DNA of 5,393 nucleotides from Paracoccaceae bacterium. GTDB lineage: Bacteria; Pseudomonadota; Alphaproteobacteria; Rhodobacterales; Rhodobacteraceae. A program made the translations under genes and the position numbers. The notes beneath the pieces are model-generated. The model ran no database searches and was not told the DNA's origin. It saw only the letters and a program-made list of their open reading frames with translations. Shown here piece after piece: positions 4,132-5,393 of the stretch (positions are counted from its first letter, which is position 1; each line of letters opens with the position of its first letter). The DNA lies in contig PXDM01000506.1 in the NCBI GenBank assembly GCA_003565055.1, positions 1 through 5,393 on the forward strand, written 5' to 3'.

Positions 4132-4743
4132 ATGTCCTGGACCGATGAGCGCGTCGAACTGCTCAAGAAAATGTGGAATGAGGGGCATTCTGCCTCGCAG
4201 ATCGCCAAGGAATTGGGCGGCGTGACGCGCAATGCCGTGATCGGCAAGGTGCACCGGCTGGGGCTGTCGAACCGCAGCGGGCCTGAGGGCGACGCGGCCC
4301 CCGCCGCCGCCGCGCCGCAAACGCCCGAACCCGCCCCCGTGACCGACACCGCCCCGGCCGCCCCGGTCGTGGATCTCGCGCAGGCCAAGGCCGAACGTGC
4401 CGCGCAGACCAAACCCACAGAGCCCGCCCCTGCTGAAACGCCCGAGCCTGCCGCCTACAACCCGCGCCCGATCATCCCGGCGGGGCAGCCCTTGCCCCCC
4501 CAGCCCTCGGCCAATGAAATCGACCCCGAAGCGCTGGCCACGGTGCGCGAGGTCGAAAAGACCGCGCGCAAACTCACGCTGCTCGAATTGACCGAGCGGA
4601 CCTGCAAATGGCCCATCGGCGACCCCGCGACCGAGGATTTCTGGTTCTGCGGCCTGCCCGTCAAACCCGGCAAACCCTATTGCGAGGCCCATGTCAGCGT
4701 GGCCTTCCAACCGATGAGCACAAGGCGCGACCGCAAACGCTGA
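4132..4743 (+). CDS. gcrA: GcrA cell-cycle regulator
   Basis: GcrA is an alphaproteobacterial sigma70-interacting transcription factor; in Caulobacter it acts with CcrM methylation at GANTC promoters to drive cell-cycle genes. The N-terminus (1-48) is the helix-turn-helix DNA-binding domain: MSWTDERVELLKKMWNEGHS, then ASQIAKELGG and VTRNAVIGKVHRLGLSNR. A long Ala/Pro-rich, probably disordered linker spans about 50-140. The C-terminal conserved part (145-203) has TCKWPIGDP, FWFCG and PYCEAH, giving Cys158, Cys173, Cys184 and His187, and corresponds to the sigma-interacting domain. At 203 residues it is somewhat longer than Caulobacter GcrA (about 173), the extra length being in the linker. GGAG (4120-4123) lies 8 bases before the ATG. 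It diverges from the permease gene, and an aminopeptidase gene follows after 73 bases. Confidence 0.95.
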   Translation: MSWTDERVELLKKMWNEGHSASQIAKELGGVTRNAVIGKVHRLGLSNRSGPEGDAAPAAAAPQTPEPAPVTDTAPAAPVVDLAQAKAERAAQTKPTEPAPAETPEPAAYNPRPIIPAGQPLPPQPSANEIDPEALATVREVEKTARKLTLLELTERTCKWPIGDPATEDFWFCGLPVKPGKPYCEAHVSVAFQPMSTRRDRKR

Positions 4744-4753
4744 GCCTTCGCGA

Positions 4754-4782
4754 TTGACCGGCTCGGCGCGGCTCAGTACCAC
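4754..4782 (+). promoter_or_regulatory. Weak candidate promoter for the aminopeptidase gene
   Basis: TTGACC (4754-4759) and TACCAC (4777-4782) are 17 bases apart in the 73-base gap after gcrA. A GGGGC/GCCCC inverted repeat (4784-4788 and 4796-4800) lies in the would-be leader. Read-through from gcrA is an alternative. Confidence 0.3.
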
Positions 4783-4816
4783 TGGGGCCACAGCCGCCCC
4801 AACCCGAGACGCGCCC

Positions 4817-5393
4817 ATGTTCCAGAGCTTCGCCGTCACCAGCCGCCCCGAGGACGGCCCGCCCCGTCTGGCCGCCCTGCGCGACACCTTGCAGGCAGAG
4901 GGGCTCAGTGGCGTGATCGTGCCGCGCAATGATGTGCATATGGGCGAATATGTCGCCGCCTGCGACGAGCGGCTGGCCTGGCTCACGGGATTTACCGGCT
5001 CCTCGGGCTTTTGCATCGTGCTCGCCGACCGGGCCGGGCTCTTCGTCGATGGGCGCTACCGGGTGCAGGCCCGCCTGCAATGCGCGCCGGTTTTCACGCC
5101 GGTGAACTGGCCCGAGACCAAACCCGCCGACTGGCTGCGCGACGCCTGCCCCAATGGCGCGGTCATCGGCTTCGATCCATGGCTCCACACGCCCGACGAG
5201 ATTGAGACGCTTGAGAAGGGCCTCGCAGGCAGCGGGATCAGCCTGCGCGAGATCGCCAATCCGATTGACCCGCTCTGGTCCGACCGCCCTGCCCCGCCCA
5301 TGGCCCGCGCGCGCGCCTATCCCGAAGCGCTCGCGGGCCTGTCATCGAACGAGAAGCGCGCGAAAGTCGCCCAAGCGCTGCGCGAAAACGGAC
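4817..5393 (+). CDS. pepP: Xaa-Pro aminopeptidase (M24B family), N-terminal part
   Basis: Aminopeptidase P removes an N-terminal residue that precedes proline. The first 192 codons are present and the frame runs off the window. Residues about 15-150 are a creatinase-N-type domain: RLAALRDTLQAEGLSGVIVP, RNDVHMGEYV, then ERLAWLTGFTGSSGF and LFVDGRYRVQA, the standard opening of the long three-domain (about 600-residue) aminopeptidase P1 class. A second, non-catalytic domain begins at about 165-192. The metal-binding catalytic domain (Asp, Asp, His, Glu, Glu ligands) lies outside, so activity cannot be checked. The ATG at 4817 is the first in frame with family alignment; only a weak GAG (4806-4808) precedes it, as is common in these genomes. 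The symbol is used loosely for the family. Confidence 0.9.
   Translation, partial: MFQSFAVTSRPEDGPPRLAALRDTLQAEGLSGVIVPRNDVHMGEYVAACDERLAWLTGFTGSSGFCIVLADRAGLFVDGRYRVQARLQCAPVFTPVNWPETKPADWLRDACPNGAVIGFDPWLHTPDEIETLEKGLAGSGISLREIANPIDPLWSDRPAPPMARARAYPEALAGLSSNEKRAKVAQALRENG

Noticed and set aside
3985..5016. 343-residue open frame on the minus strand opposite gcrA and the aminopeptidase gene
   Set aside because: It is antisense to two well-recognised families, is low-complexity Gly/Arg-rich, and arises from GC-rich codon bias on the other strand.

Overview
The window is high-GC DNA from an alphaproteobacterium, most likely a member of the Rhodobacteraceae. The evidence is a gcrA cell-cycle regulator (a gene confined to alphaproteobacteria), a short bacterial 4.5S-type SRP RNA, a soluble class I cytochrome c of the c2/c550 kind, and strong GC bias at third codon positions. 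The family assignment is an inference from gene content; no marker tree can be made from this window.

There are two parts. The left third (1 to about 1836) looks mobile. It opens with the distal end of an IS21-family insertion sequence: the C-terminal part of IstB on the + strand, then four roughly 23-bp repeats ending near 393. The IS sits in the last gene of a leftward pair (366-617 and 617-874, minus strand). That pair starts divergently from an XRE-type repressor (966-1403, plus). The short space between them holds two near-identical inverted repeats, GAACGT-N5-ACGTTC, with centres 27 bp apart and a leftward TTGACA promoter wrapped around one of them. This has the logic of a phage immunity region: repressor one way, a small Ner/Cro-like protein the other. 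About 440 gene-free bases follow the repressor. They contain four copies of an 11-bp motif, a C-rich and G-poor tract that could be a Rho loading site, a 14-bp direct repeat and a 20-bp tandem repeat, and they stop just short of an intact tetR-family gene. The layout fits the left end of a Mu-like transposable prophage read on the minus strand (end sites, repressor, operators, ner-like gene, early genes), later hit by the IS. No transposase gene or second end is visible, so this remains a hypothesis.

The right part (1847-5393) looks like ordinary chromosome. It contains a TetR/AcrR regulator (minus), the SRP RNA gene ffs (plus), a secreted cytochrome c (minus), an ABC-2-type membrane permease (minus), gcrA (plus), and the first third of an Xaa-Pro aminopeptidase (plus, running off the end). 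The permease and gcrA are divergent across about 136 bp. ffs and the cytochrome gene converge on a perfect 15-bp palindrome. These core genes show no obvious common pathway. For two of them (cytochrome c and permease) a clear Shine-Dalgarno sequence picks a start downstream of the longest possible ORF start.
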